Source of the DNA: CAVUFH01 sp963740835
GTDB taxonomy: Bacteria > Actinomycetota > Acidimicrobiia > IMCC26256 > PALSA-610
Assembly: GCA_963740835.1 (NCBI GenBank)
Contig: CAVUFH010000004.1
Span: forward strand, 140,900 to 204,899
Length of the DNA: 64,000 nt
Direction: 5' to 3'
Position 1 is the stretch's first letter. Each line of letters opens with the position of its first letter. Under the pieces are notes generated by a model. The model ran no database searches. It saw nothing but the letters and a program-made list of their open reading frames with translations, and was not told the origin of the DNA. Of this stretch, positions 41,031 to 49,074 are shown one piece after another. The translations under genes were made by a program, and so were the position numbers.

Positions 41031-42602
41031 TTGAAGAAGTTTCTGAGGCGAGCCTCGCTCACGGCGGGGCTCGCCGCTCTCATCGTGCTCGTCACCGGCG
41101 TGGCGGCGTTCGCTCAGAACGCGCCGAAGCCGATATATGACGGGTCACTCATTCCGGCGTCGACCGACGTCGGGATCAGTTTGAACGTGCTCTGGATCGT
41201 CATCGGCGCAGTGCTGGTGATCTTCATGCAGGCCGGATTCGCGCTCGTCGAGACCGGGTTCTGCCGCAAGAAGCACGCGGCGCACGTCGTGTCGACGAAC
41301 TTCGCGATCTTCGGACTCGGGTTCGTGGCGTTCTTCTTTGTCGGCTACGCGTTCATGTTCGGGGGCTACAGCTTCCCCGGCGCGTTCGGGTACGACGCAC
41401 CGTTGAACGCGCACGGTCTGATCGGCAGTGGGAACTGGGTCTTCCTCTGGAAAGGCGGGTTTGCGCTGAGTGATCTGCCCAACGCCGTTGCGGCCGGGCC
41501 GATCGCGGCGTTCTTCCTCTACATGGTCGCCTTCATGGACACGACGGCGACGATCCCGACCGGCTCCATGGCCGAGCGGTGGAAGTGGAAGGCGTTCGTG
41601 GGTTGGGGCCTGTTCTGCGGGGCGATCTACTACCCGCTGTTCGGCGCATGGACCTGGGGTGGTGGCTGGCTCGCCAAGCTCGGGAACAGCGCTCAGCTCG
41701 GCTTCGGCTACGTCGACTTCGCCGGTTCCGGCGTGGTGCACGCGATGGGTGGCGCCGCGGCGTTGGCCGGTGCACTCGTCTTGGGGCCTCGTATCGGAAG
41801 GTTCGGCAAGGACGGCAAGGTGCGTCCGATGCCCGGACACAACATCCCGATGGCGATGCTCGGCACGTTCATCCTGCTGTTCGGCTGGTTCGGCTTCAAC
41901 GCCGCGTCCACCCTCGCGGCAACCGACATCCGCTTCGCGTTGGTGGCCGCGAACACCGCGATCGCGGCCGCATTCGGTGCCACGATCGCGATGTTCTGGG
42001 TGATGTGGCGGACCGGCAAGCCCGACCCCGGGATGATGGCGAACGGCATGCTCGCCGGACTCGTCGCGATCACCGCGCCGTGTGCCTTCGTCGAGCCGTG
42101 GGCGGCGGCGGTCATCGGCTCGATCGCCGGCGTGCTCGTCATCGAGTCGATCGCGTTCTTCGAGCGTCGCCACATCGACGACCCGGTGGGTGCAATCTCG
42201 GTCCACGGCGTCAACGGCATCTGGGGCGTGCTCTCGATCGGCCTGTTCGCGAGCGGCGCCTACGGCGCGGGCTGGAACGGCACGGTCAAGGGTGCGGCGG
42301 CGTCGGCCACCGGCGTGACCGGCATCTTCTACGACGCCGGCCTCGGTGCTCGGCAACTGGGAGCCCAGGCGATCGGATCGCTCGTGATCATCTTCGTGAT
42401 GACGGGTATCGCCTACGCCTTCTTCAAGTTGCAGAACGCGATCATGAAGGGCGGCATCCGCCCGACGGCGGAAGTGGAACTCGAGGGTATGGACATCCCC
42501 GAAATGGGTGTCCTGGCCTACCCCGAGGATGCCGTCGTCACGGACAGCGGCGAGCTCGAGCCGTCCAACTACATGAGGGACGGGACGCCGATCAGCATCT
42601 AG
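41031..42602 (+). CDS. amt: Ammonium transporter (Amt family)
   Basis: A protein of about 523 aa. A signal peptide ends ...VTGVAAFAQ, followed by eleven membrane segments. Transport signatures are FMDTTATIPTGSMAERWKWK, the pore histidines in VVHAMGG and VHGVNG, and GHNIPMAMLGTFILLFGWFGFN. The conserved start region is preceded by GGAGGG at 41021-41026, which supports TTG 41031; the frame is open to an ATG at 40911. The cytoplasmic tail (about 40 residues) is acidic. P-II proteins normally gate Amt channels, and a P-II gene lies 2.9 kb downstream beyond the antiporter fusion. Confidence 0.95.
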   Translation: MKKFLRRASLTAGLAALIVLVTGVAAFAQNAPKPIYDGSLIPASTDVGISLNVLWIVIGAVLVIFMQAGFALVETGFCRKKHAAHVVSTNFAIFGLGFVAFFFVGYAFMFGGYSFPGAFGYDAPLNAHGLIGSGNWVFLWKGGFALSDLPNAVAAGPIAAFFLYMVAFMDTTATIPTGSMAERWKWKAFVGWGLFCGAIYYPLFGAWTWGGGWLAKLGNSAQLGFGYVDFAGSGVVHAMGGAAALAGALVLGPRIGRFGKDGKVRPMPGHNIPMAMLGTFILLFGWFGFNAASTLAATDIRFALVAANTAIAAAFGATIAMFWVMWRTGKPDPGMMANGMLAGLVAITAPCAFVEPWAAAVIGSIAGVLVIESIAFFERRHIDDPVGAISVHGVNGIWGVLSIGLFASGAYGAGWNGTVKGAAASATGVTGIFYDAGLGARQLGAQAIGSLVIIFVMTGIAYAFFKLQNAIMKGGIRPTAEVELEGMDIPEMGVLAYPEDAVVTDSGELEPSNYMRDGTPISI

Positions 42603-42612
42603 TGAATGGAAC

Positions 42613-42644
42613 GGCCGGCGCCCAAGCGCACCCGGGCGCCGGCC
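42613..42644 (+). terminator. Strong GC hairpin after amt
   Basis: GGCCGGCGCCC (42613-42623) pairs perfectly over 11 bp with GGGCGCCGGCC (42634-42644). It lacks a T-run, so it may be a U-less terminator or an mRNA-processing/stability stem between amt and the antiporter fusion. Confidence 0.6.
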
Positions 42645-42799
42645 GGTCCATCCTGCTCGCCTCAACGTGGAGGTCGAGTCGGGTGCGCGAACGCATTGCA
42701 CAAGCAGGAGGTGGGGGCTGGGTCGTCCCGGCCCCCACCAACTTGTCCGACACTGTCCGGACCGACCGTATTTCGAGACCTTCCAGAGGGTGCGCGCCC

Positions 42800-45457
42800 G
42801 TGGACGTCAACTCGGTTCTCGTCGACATCTTGGTCGTGCTCGTCGCGGCCAAGATCGCGGCCGAGATCGCCGACCGGATCAACATCCCCGCGGTCGTCGC
42901 CGAGATCTTCGCGGGCGTGCTCGTCGGCCCGTCGGTGCTCGGGTTCGTCGAGCCGAACGAGGTCATCAGCACGCTGGCCGAACTCGGGGTCATCCTGCTC
43001 CTGCTCGAGGTCGGCATGGAGATGGACCTGCGCGAACTGCGTTCGGTCGGGCGCGCGTCCATCGCGGTTGCCGTCATAGGTGTCGTCGTGCCGATGATCA
43101 CCGGCATTGCCGCCGGGATCGGCCTCGGTTTCGAAGGCAAGGAGGCTGTGTTCGTCGGCGCGGCACTCACCGCGACCAGTGTCGGCATCACCGCGCGTGT
43201 CTTCGGCGACCTCCGTGCGCTCGCGAGTGTCGAAGCGCGCACCGTGCTCGGCGCGGCCGTCGCCGACGACATCCTCGGTCTCGTCATTCTCACGGTGGTC
43301 ACGCGCATCGTCACCGAAGGCAGCGTCTCGGCGCTCGGGATCGTCGAGGTCACCGTGATCGCGATCGGCTTCGTCGTGGTCGCGACGATCGTCGGTCTCC
43401 GGATCGCACCGCCGATCTTCGCAACCATCCGCCGCCACAGTCGCTCCAGCGGCACTCTCGTCGCGGCCGCCCTCGCATTCACGCTCGCGCTCGCCGAGCT
43501 CGCGCACGCGGCCGAGCTCGCGCCGATCATCGGTGCCTTCGTCGCCGGGCTCGCGCTCGCGCGCACCAGCTCGGCGGAGCGCATCCGCACGGAGCTCGCA
43601 CCCGTGGGGCATCTCTTCATCCCGATCTTCTTCCTGCAGATCGGAATCGACGCCGATGTCGACGCGTTCGCCAAGCCGAAGGTGCTCGGCATCGCCGCGG
43701 TACTGCTGGTGATTGCGGTGCTCGGCAAGCTCGCGGCGGCGGCAGGCATGTTCGGGTGCCCGGGTGACCGGCTCCTCGTCGGCATCGGCATGGTCCCCCG
43801 AGGCGAGGTCGGGTTGATCTTCGCCACGTTGGGCCTCAGTCAGCACGTCTTCGGCCAGGACGTGTACGGCGCGTTGATTCTGGTGGTGCTGGCCACGACG
43901 GTCCTCACGCCGACACCGCTCCGTTGGCGACTGCTCGCGCTGCGCCGAAGACGCCGAGCGACGCAGGGTGCTCGGGGTTCGTCCGACACGCCCGTCTGGG
44001 TCGATGCGCACGGGCGAGTCGTCATCGACGGAGAACCACTCCCGAGCCAGGCGCTCGCCGTCGCGCTCACGGCCGCGCGCCTGGTCGAGCACGAACAACC
44101 GGGCGACACGCTGCTCGAGTGGTTGGAAGCGTTCCCGTCGGGGCCTCGCGCGTGGGACGACAACGCGCGAGCGGAGTTCTGGCAATTGCTCGACAGTGGC
44201 GGTCCCCGTTCGTGGAGGTTGTTGACATCGTCGGGCGTCCTCCAGCGGGCGCTCCCCGAGCTCGATGACGCGGTCAGTCTCCGTGTTCGTGCCGCAGACG
44301 AGATCGATCCGCTCTCCGGTCTGCGCTTCAGTCGCCTGTCCCGAGTGCGCGACGAGTTGCGCGGGGCGGATGGCCCGGTCCCGCGCGAGGCGCTGCTGCT
44401 CGCCGCCTTGGTGCTTGATGCCACCGAAGACGTGCCGGTCGAGCCGGTCGTCATCGCCCGCCGTACCGTGCAGCGTCTCGGCCTGGGGACGCCCACCGAG
44501 CAGGCCGTGGCCACGCTCGTGGTCGACGTCAACCTGCTCTCCGGTGCGGCCCGGCGCGTCGACGCGTTGAGCGAGGAAGGTGTACTCGCGCTCGCGGTGC
44601 ACCTCGGCCACGCCGAGCAAGCGCGAGCGTTGTTTCTCTTGACCCGCGCGACGTCATCGGGTGACGACTGGGAACAGGAACGTGTCGACGCACTCCACGA
44701 GCTCGTACAGGATGCGTTGCTGCACCCCGAACTGACCGGCCGCGCCGCTGCGAACGAAGTCGAGCGGCGGAAAGCGGCGGCGGCCACCCGAACGCCCGAG
44801 CGTACGGTACGCGAACGCATCATGGCGGCACCGCGCGAGTACGTGCTCACCCAGAGTCCCGATGACCTGGTGCGGCACGCGGCACTGTGCGAGCCGGCGC
44901 CGGGCCGCAACGAGGTGCGGGTGCGCGTGGACCGGGACGAACGCTCATATCGTGTCGAGATCGCGGCGCGTGACCGCATCGGGCTCATGGCCGCGACCAC
45001 GCGCGCGCTCGCCGACGCCGGATGTGACGTCACGAGCGCGCTCGCAGTCACGTGGAGCGATAGCACGGCGCTGTCGTCCTACGGCGTGAGCGAATCGCCA
45101 CCGGATGGTCGGGCGCTGGAAACGCGGCTGCGCGAGCTGTTGCGGGCGAAGCTCGACGCCCGCCCGCTCCCGCAGGCAACCCTGACGTTCGATGATCACG
45201 GATCGCCGTGGCACACGCGCTGCGTCGTCCGGGCACCGGACGAGCTCGGCTTACTCCACGTGTTGACCGTCGCGTTCGCAAGCGCGGGAGTAAACGTCCA
45301 CGCCGCGTCCATCACGACCGACGGATCGAGGGCCATCGACACGTTCGAGCTCACGGACAAGAACGGCGCCAAGCTCGACGAGGTCGTCAAGGATCGTCTG
45401 TGCAACGTCGTCGCACACGGTGTGCGGCAACGGGGTCGGCGCGTCACGCCTGCCTGA
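42800..45457 (+). CDS. NapA/KefB-type cation:proton antiporter fused to a degenerate GlnD-like region with two ACT domains
   Basis: An 885-aa continuous frame from GTG 42800. Residues 1-385 are a CPA2 antiporter with about 12 membrane segments; AALTATSVGITARVFGD and GAAVADDILGLVIL carry the paired Asp of electrogenic Na+/H+ exchangers, and GMVPRGEVGLIFATLG is typical of the C-terminal half. After an Arg-rich linker, residues 400-700 align with the central part of GlnD (SWRLLTSSGVLQRALPEL). The HD metal motif is lost: LVLDA near 538-541, and LVVDVN near 573-578 where GlnD has paired histidines. Residues 715-790 and 804-880 are ACT domains (RIGLMAATTRALADAGCDV; ELGLLHVLTVAFASAGVNV). No nucleotidyltransferase domain is present. 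It lies between amt and P-II, so ACT-mediated glutamine or amino-acid gating of ion exchange is a reasonable hypothesis. Confidence 0.88.
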   Translation: MDVNSVLVDILVVLVAAKIAAEIADRINIPAVVAEIFAGVLVGPSVLGFVEPNEVISTLAELGVILLLLEVGMEMDLRELRSVGRASIAVAVIGVVVPMITGIAAGIGLGFEGKEAVFVGAALTATSVGITARVFGDLRALASVEARTVLGAAVADDILGLVILTVVTRIVTEGSVSALGIVEVTVIAIGFVVVATIVGLRIAPPIFATIRRHSRSSGTLVAAALAFTLALAELAHAAELAPIIGAFVAGLALARTSSAERIRTELAPVGHLFIPIFFLQIGIDADVDAFAKPKVLGIAAVLLVIAVLGKLAAAAGMFGCPGDRLLVGIGMVPRGEVGLIFATLGLSQHVFGQDVYGALILVVLATTVLTPTPLRWRLLALRRRRRATQGARGSSDTPVWVDAHGRVVIDGEPLPSQALAVALTAARLVEHEQPGDTLLEWLEAFPSGPRAWDDNARAEFWQLLDSGGPRSWRLLTSSGVLQRALPELDDAVSLRVRAADEIDPLSGLRFSRLSRVRDELRGADGPVPREALLLAALVLDATEDVPVEPVVIARRTVQRLGLGTPTEQAVATLVVDVNLLSGAARRVDALSEEGVLALAVHLGHAEQARALFLLTRATSSGDDWEQERVDALHELVQDALLHPELTGRAAANEVERRKAAAATRTPERTVRERIMAAPREYVLTQSPDDLVRHAALCEPAPGRNEVRVRVDRDERSYRVEIAARDRIGLMAATTRALADAGCDVTSALAVTWSDSTALSSYGVSESPPDGRALETRLRELLRAKLDARPLPQATLTFDDHGSPWHTRCVVRAPDELGLLHVLTVAFASAGVNVHAASITTDGSRAIDTFELTDKNGAKLDEVVKDRLCNVVAHGVRQRGRRVTPA

Positions 45458-45484
45458 CGCCTTCGAGCAGTCGAGGAGGCACTC

Positions 45485-45823
45485 GTGAAGCTCATCACCG
45501 CGATCATCCGGCCCTTCGAGGTGGACGAGGTCCAGGAGGCGCTCGAGCGCGTGGGGTGCGGGCAGCGTCACGCTCTCGGACGTGCAGGGATTCGGTCGCC
45601 AGCAGGGGCGCACCCAGGTCTCTCGCGGCGCGGAGTACACGGTGACCCTCGTTCCGGACACGAAGCTCGAGGTGCGGTGCGAGAACGAGGAAGCAGCGGC
45701 CTTCGCCGAGGCGATCGTGCCGCGGCGTGTACCGGCCGGATCGGCGACGGCAAGATCTGGATCGCGCCTGTCGACCACATCGGGCGCATCCGGACCGGTG
45801 AGGGGAACGGCGACGCGCTCTGA
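45485..45823 (+). CDS. glnK: P-II nitrogen regulatory protein, two compensating frame breaks
   Basis: Homology to a 112-aa P-II runs from ATG 45485 to TGA 45823. It begins MKLITAIIRPFEVDEVQEAL, then shifts frame at about 45558 (GGGGTGCGGGCAGC) into SVTLSDVQGFGRQQGRT and the T-loop, and returns at about 45722 (GTGCCGCGGCG) to CTGRIGDGKIWIAPVDHIGR and IRTGEG. One gained and one lost base explain it. T-loop residues SRGAEYTV keep the modifiable Tyr51 (AEY), while the usual Tyr46 is Ser. P-II senses ATP/ADP and 2-oxoglutarate and binds Amt. The position after amt and the ACT-antiporter gene indicates a nitrogen-control operon. Confidence 0.85.
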   Translation: MKLITAIIRPFEVDEVQEALERVGCGQRHALGRAGIRSPAGAHPGLSRRGVHGDPRSGHEARGAVRERGSSGLRRGDRAAACTGRIGDGKIWIAPVDHIGRIRTGEGNGDAL

Positions 45824-45842
45824 CGCGCGTAGCCTCACGGCC

Positions 45843-46262
45843 GTGCGCGTCGTCCTGGGTTCCGACGAACGCACCGCGCTCACCGACGCGGTGCAACACG
45901 ATCTCGAAGCGCGCGGTGCCGACGTCGCGTTGGTCGGGCCACCAGGCGGCGAGGATCAGCAATGGGCGGAGGTCGGGCGGCGCGTGGGCGAGACGGTTGC
46001 GCGCGGCGACGCTGACACCGGCGTCCTCTTCTGCTGGACCGGCACCGGCGCGTCCATCGCCGCGAACAAGGTCGCGGGCGTGCGCGCCGCGTTGTGCACG
46101 GACGCCGCGACCGCCGAAGGGGCGCGGAAGTGGAATGACGCGAACGTGCTCGTGATGAGCTTGCGCCTCACGAGTGCACAGCTCGCGCACGAGATGCTCG
46201 ACGCGTGGTTCACGACCGGGGCTGATCCTTCCGAAGCCGCCAACATCGCCGCGCTCGAATAG
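45843..46262 (+). CDS. RpiB/LacAB-family sugar-phosphate isomerase-like protein
   Basis: A 139-aa protein from GTG 45843. It shows the RpiB layout: VVLGSDERTALTDAV at the N-terminus (usually GSDHAG), the catalytic Cys in GVLFCWTGTGASIAANKVAG at about residues 61-80, and RAALCTD, NDANVLVMSLR near the end. The family interconverts ribose-5- and ribulose-5-phosphate or related sugars. The N-terminal SDE in place of SDH suggests a diverged subfamily, so substrate is uncertain. It lies 19 bp after P-II. Confidence 0.85.
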   Translation: MRVVLGSDERTALTDAVQHDLEARGADVALVGPPGGEDQQWAEVGRRVGETVARGDADTGVLFCWTGTGASIAANKVAGVRAALCTDAATAEGARKWNDANVLVMSLRLTSAQLAHEMLDAWFTTGADPSEAANIAALE

Positions 46263-46272
46263 CCTTTGGCCC

Positions 46273-46566
46273 GTGCCTACGTACGTGATGTTGACGACGC
46301 TCGGACCTGACGGCTGGGAAACGCTCCGTGAGAAGCCGGAGCGCATCCTCGCGGTGCGCGAGGAGGTCGAGGCACTCGGCCTGACCGTGAAGGCGCAGTA
46401 CGCGCTGATGGGTCAATACGACTTCTTGAACATCATCGAGGCGCCTGACGAAGGCGCGATGGCCAAGGCCGCGATCATGCTCGCGGCGCGCGGCACGATG
46501 CGCACCACCACACTGCAGGCGATCGAGGTCGCCGACCTCATCGCCGCCCTGACCGGTGAGAGCTGA
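46273..46566 (+). CDS. GYD-domain protein
   Basis: A 97-aa protein from GTG 46273 with the GYD pattern: YVMLTTLGPDGWETLREKPE, then YALMGQYDFLNIIEAPDEGA and RGTMRTTTLQAIEVADLIA. GYD proteins are small ferredoxin-like alpha/beta dimers of unknown function. It follows the RpiB-like gene by 10 bp and is convergent with a small hypothetical gene. Confidence 0.85.
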   Translation: MPTYVMLTTLGPDGWETLREKPERILAVREEVEALGLTVKAQYALMGQYDFLNIIEAPDEGAMAKAAIMLAARGTMRTTTLQAIEVADLIAALTGES

Positions 46567-46570
46567 AGAG

Positions 46571-46789
46571 CTAGATCCACCAGGTAGAACGCCGGTGCTC
46601 CTCGCGCAAGTCGTCCGCGTCGAAGAGAACCGGCAGCTCCGAACCGTCCGAGCGGCGGCGCAGGCGGAACTGGTCCCGCCCCTCGTGCTGGACGATCTCG
46701 GAGACCTCGAAGCCGCGCGACCACCGCGATTCGAAGCGGGAGCGCACTTCGACGTGGGTACCGGGCCTCACGCTCCCCAGCCTAAACAC
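46571..46789 (-). CDS. Small hypothetical protein next to rnhB
   Basis: A basic 66-72-aa protein, starting at GTG 46771 or GTG 46789. The sequence THVEVRSRFESRWSRGFEVS followed by RLRRRSDGSELPVLFDADDL looks like a small SH3/Tudor-type beta fold in which the protein grips a ligand with aromatic and acidic residues. No named family recognised. It is divergent from rnhB and convergent with the GYD gene. Confidence 0.65.
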   Translation of the reverse strand: MFRLGSVRPGTHVEVRSRFESRWSRGFEVSEIVQHEGRDQFRLRRRSDGSELPVLFDADDLREEHRRSTWWI

Positions 46790-46807
46790 GGACTAGCGTC
46801 CGCGCGC

Positions 46808-47473
46808 GTGCCTGGACCGTTCCCGACGCTGCGACACGAGCGGAAGTGCTGGGAAGCAGGCGACCGCGTCGTCGTCGGGATCGATGAGGTGGGCCGGGGG
46901 TCCTGGGCTGGTCCGGTGACGGTCGGGGCGGTTGTTGCGCCGCCCGAGCACCTCTCCGGCGTGAAGGACTCCAAGCTCCTCACCCCGGCCGAGCGCGAAG
47001 TGTGCGCGACGCGCGTGCGCGCGTGGGCGCTCGGCATCGGGATCGGCCACGCGAGCCATGAGGAGTGCGACCTCCTCGGGATGACCGCGGCGCTGCGAAT
47101 CGCGGCGACCCGGGCGCTCGCTCAGCTCGCGGCCCGAGGTTTCGAGCCCGATCGAATCGTGCTCGACGGCAATCACGACTACCTCCGTCGGGGCAAGACC
47201 GTGCACACCGTGATCAAGGGCGACCAGAAGATCCTTTCGGTCGCCGCGGCGTCGGTGGTGGCGAAGGTCACGCGGGACGCGTTGATGGCCGAGGAGGCGG
47301 AGCACTATCCGGCGTACGGCTTCGAGTCGAATCGCGGGTACCCGGCACCGGTGCACAAGTGCGCACTCGCGGCGTACGGCCCGTCGTCGATCCACCGGCG
47401 CTCGTGGATCTTCATGGACTACTGCCTATGGGGCGGCTTGCCCCGGTTCGAGCGCGAGCCCCGACTCTTCTGA
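46808..47473 (+). CDS. rnhB: Ribonuclease HII
   Basis: A 221-aa type 2 RNase H that nicks 5' of ribonucleotides in DNA. The N-terminal catalytic motif is VGIDEVGRGSWAGPV (DE...RG with Asp/Glu), LDGNHDYL holds the third Asp, and HCLAAYG-type residues occur as HKCALAAYGPSSIHRRSW. VKDSKLLTP and GDQKILSVAAASVVAKV are family-typical. GTG at 46808. The stop TGA overlaps the pgi ATG. Confidence 0.95.
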   Translation: MPGPFPTLRHERKCWEAGDRVVVGIDEVGRGSWAGPVTVGAVVAPPEHLSGVKDSKLLTPAEREVCATRVRAWALGIGIGHASHEECDLLGMTAALRIAATRALAQLAARGFEPDRIVLDGNHDYLRRGKTVHTVIKGDQKILSVAAASVVAKVTRDALMAEEAEHYPAYGFESNRGYPAPVHKCALAAYGPSSIHRRSWIFMDYCLWGGLPRFEREPRLF

Positions 47474-49074
47474 TGGTCTCACTCATCGATCTGCCCGAGT
47501 GGCGGGCACTGACCGACCATGCCGCCGCGGTCGGGGTGCGGCACCTGCGGGAGATCTTCGCCGACGACCCGGAGCGCGGCGATCGCCTCCAGGTCGAGGC
47601 CGCGGGTTGGTACTTCGACTACGCCAAGCACCGCGTCACCGACGAGACGCTCACGCTCCTCGGCGCGCTGGCCGACACGCGTGGTGTGCGCGAGCGCGCC
47701 GAGGCGATGTTTCGCGGCGAGCACATCAACGTCACCGAAGATCGCGCGGTGCTCCACGTCGCGCTGCGGATGCCACGCGGTGCGTCACTCGTCGTCGATG
47801 GTGTCGACGTCGTCGCCGAGGTGCATGCGGTCCTCGACCGGATGGGCGGCTTCGCCGACGCGGTGCGTTCGGGTGCGTGGACCGGTGAGACCGGCCGCCG
47901 CATCCGCACCGTCGTCAACGTCGGGATCGGCGGCAGCGACCTCGGGCCCGCCATGGCGTACGACGCGCTCCGCGCCTACAGCTCGCCGGAACTCGAGTGC
48001 CGCTACGTGTCGAACGTCGACGGCGCCGACCTCGCGTCGAACCTGCGGGGCATCGATCCGGCGGAGACCTTGTTCATCATCTCGTCGAAGACGTTCACCA
48101 CGCTCGAGACCTTGACGAACGCCCGCTCGGCCCGCCGGTGGATCGTTGACGCGTTGGGCGACGATGCGGTGGCGAAGCACTTCGTCGCGGTGTCGACGAA
48201 CGCAGAGGTGGTCGCGGGGTTCGGCATCGACACCGCGAACATGTTCGAGTTCTGGGATTGGGTCGGCGGCCGTTACTCGATGTGGTCGGCGATCGGCTTG
48301 TCCTTGATGGTCGCGATCGGACCAGACCACTTCGCGGGCCTGCTCGCCGGCGCACACGAGATGGACGAGCACTTCCGCACTGCACCGTGGTCCGCCAACA
48401 TGCCTGCGCTGATGGGGCTGCTCACGTGTTGGTATCGCGACTTCCTCGACGCGCAAACCCAGGCGGTCGTGCCGTACGCGCATGTGCTCGGCAAGCTGCC
48501 GTCGTACCTGCAGCAGCTGGAGATGGAGAGCAACGGAAAGTCGGTGGACACCACCGGCTCGCCCGTGCCCGTGCCCACCGGCGAGATCGTGTGGGGTACC
48601 GCGGGTACGAACGGACAGCACGCGTACTTCCAGCTCCTGCACCAGGGCAACGTGCTCGTGCCGATCGACTTCATGGGCTTCACGCACGCGCAGACCGGCC
48701 TCGACATACCCGGGCACCAGCCGCTGCTGCTCGCCAACCTTCTCGCCCAAGCCGAGGCGCTCGCGTTCGGCACGGGCGACGAACCGATCGAGCCTTACCG
48801 CAACATGCCGGGCGACCGGCCCTCGAGCGTGCTGCTCGCGGACCGGCTCGAACCGCGCACGCTCGGCGCGGTCGTCGCCGCGTACGAGCACAAGGTGTTC
48901 ACGCTCGGCACGATCTGGGGCATCGACTCGTTCGACCAGTGGGGTGTCGAGCTCGGCAAGAAGCTCGCGACGCGCATCGGCGCCGAGTTGGAAGCACCGG
49001 ACACCGCGCCGCTCGCGCACGACAGCTCGACGAACGCGTTGCTCGCACGGGCGCGCGACGGGCTGCGTTCCTAG
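47473..49074 (+). CDS. pgi: Glucose-6-phosphate isomerase
   Basis: A 533-aa glycolytic isomerase. It has VVNVGIGGSDLGPAMAYDAL, SSKTFTTLET, GGRYSMWSAIGLSLMVAIGP (the PGI signature 1 region), the catalytic Glu in QQLEMESNGKSV, GTNGQHAYFQLLHQG with the ring-opening His, and the C-terminal Lys in SFDQWGVELGKKLA. Length is normal. ATG 47473 overlaps the rnhB stop. Convergent with the permease gene, whose end overlaps by four bases. Confidence 0.97.
   Translation: MVSLIDLPEWRALTDHAAAVGVRHLREIFADDPERGDRLQVEAAGWYFDYAKHRVTDETLTLLGALADTRGVRERAEAMFRGEHINVTEDRAVLHVALRMPRGASLVVDGVDVVAEVHAVLDRMGGFADAVRSGAWTGETGRRIRTVVNVGIGGSDLGPAMAYDALRAYSSPELECRYVSNVDGADLASNLRGIDPAETLFIISSKTFTTLETLTNARSARRWIVDALGDDAVAKHFVAVSTNAEVVAGFGIDTANMFEFWDWVGGRYSMWSAIGLSLMVAIGPDHFAGLLAGAHEMDEHFRTAPWSANMPALMGLLTCWYRDFLDAQTQAVVPYAHVLGKLPSYLQQLEMESNGKSVDTTGSPVPVPTGEIVWGTAGTNGQHAYFQLLHQGNVLVPIDFMGFTHAQTGLDIPGHQPLLLANLLAQAEALAFGTGDEPIEPYRNMPGDRPSSVLLADRLEPRTLGAVVAAYEHKVFTLGTIWGIDSFDQWGVELGKKLATRIGAELEAPDTAPLAHDSSTNALLARARDGLRS

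Noticed and set aside
41579..42799. Long open frame continuing upstream of the antiporter through amt
   Set aside because: It is a shadow of the amt gene in another frame, Arg-rich and without family similarity. The real start is GTG 42800, where conservation begins.
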